Assembly: GCA_947566075.1 (NCBI GenBank)
Contig: CANOIM010000012.1
Location: forward strand, 9,614-73,613
DNA from: an uncultured Eggerthellaceae bacterium
Lineage (GTDB): Bacteria > Actinomycetota > Coriobacteriia > Coriobacteriales > Eggerthellaceae
DNA: 64,000 nt
Direction of reading: 5' to 3'
The notes beneath the pieces were generated by a model. That model ran no database searches, was not told the origin of the DNA, and saw only the letters and a program-made list of their open reading frames with translations. Positions 63,645 through 64,000 of the stretch are shown one piece after another (positions within the stretch are counted from its first letter, which is position 1; each line of letters starts with the position of its first letter). The position numbers and the translations under genes were made by a program.

Positions 63645-64000
63645 AAGTGCCGGGCCTCCCGCTTTGCGGAATGCCCGCGCTCACCTTCGGTTCGCTTATT
63701 CGATCTCGCCCGCTTCGCGGGCTCTAACGCCGCAACCCTATTCCTCATGCGTCCCGCAAGGGGCGTTCGGCCTTGGCCTCGGCCATCGAAAAGACGTGGT
63801 GCTTCGCTTATACCACGCTTTTCTCTGCCTGCGGAATCGGCCTCAACCCCTTGCGGGACGCACTTCTTCTGCAACAACTAAAACCAGCCGCACTGCTGAT
63901 GGGGCCTTATCAGGCCCGCATCATCACTGCAGGCGTCCGCTAGGAGCGGCCGCCAAGTGTATCGGGGGACGCTCATCGCGTCCCCCTCTGCTTTCACTCA
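63645..64000 (+). repeat. Family R composite hairpin repeat, copy R4 (cut by window end)
   Basis: After iorB comes a GCCCGC/GCGGGC hairpin (about 63709), then R4 from 63745: stem GCGTCCCGCAAGGGG (63749-63763) with its perfect complement CCCCTTGCGGGACGC (63847-63861), AACAACTAAAACCAGC, and a GGGGGACGC/GCGTCCCCC hairpin running to the edge. Same strand and position relative to its upstream gene as R3. Confidence 0.88.

Overview
The window is a chromosomal replication-origin region of a high-GC anaerobic actinobacterium, most likely class Coriobacteriia (Eggerthellaceae-like). This rests on gene content and protein style (Ala/Glu-rich disordered tails, BspA-type leucine-rich surface protein, HTH-plus-membrane regulator, iorAB, AmmeMemoRadiSam genes, riboflavin ECF cassette) and is inference, since no database search was possible. 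No phage, transposase or CRISPR array was seen.

Layout. 1-9.5 kb: a partial giant surface protein, a repeat-rich gap, an aminotransferase/divergent Ddl operon, a small membrane protein, a pyridoxal kinase-like gene and a canonical ddl. 9.6-15.8 kb: rlmN, parB, parA, rsmG, jag, yidC, yidD, rnpA, rpmH, with three perfect parS sites. 16-26.4 kb: dnaA, a GHKL-ATPase gene, a DnaA-box-rich gap that is the best oriC candidate, then dnaN, recF, gyrB, a GIY-YIG gene and gyrA. Genes left of about 17.7 kb are mostly on the minus strand and genes right of 19.1 kb mostly on the plus strand, as expected for replication starting between them. rsmG and dnaA are unusually oriented. The stretch from about 10.7 to 21.4 kb is visibly poorer in GC than its flanks.

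26.5-41.5 kb: HAD phosphatase, small membrane protein, trkH/lipoprotein/rsgA, a coiled-coil membrane protein, a large M28-like probable pseudo-peptidase, an HTH-membrane regulator, a hybrid histidine kinase and HelD. 41.6-44.8 kb: argG-argH, preceded by a short ORF rich in arginine codons that overlaps a terminator hairpin (candidate attenuator), then a tRNA-Gly. 44.9-49.8 kb, minus strand: an FMN riboswitch, ribU, a fused ecfA1-ecfA2, ecfT, a PPOX-family flavoprotein and a tyrosine phosphatase, which together look like a riboflavin uptake cassette. 49.8-56.2 kb: an amidohydrolase, a repeat block, a small ORF facing an antisense promoter (candidate type I toxin-antitoxin), and a four-gene two-component/ABC module. 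56.3-63.6 kb: AmmeMemoRadiSam genes, a voltage-gated-like K+ channel with an altered filter, and iorA-iorB with a long disordered IorA tail.

Two dispersed repeat families dominate the intergenic DNA. Family P is a roughly 75-110 bp near-perfect inverted repeat (seven copies plus a remnant), mostly at convergent gene ends. Family R is a roughly 500 bp mosaic of hairpin modules (two near-complete copies, one truncated by the window edge, and partial copies). Its copies show A-U / G-U / G-C covariation in one stem, which suggests a structured RNA.
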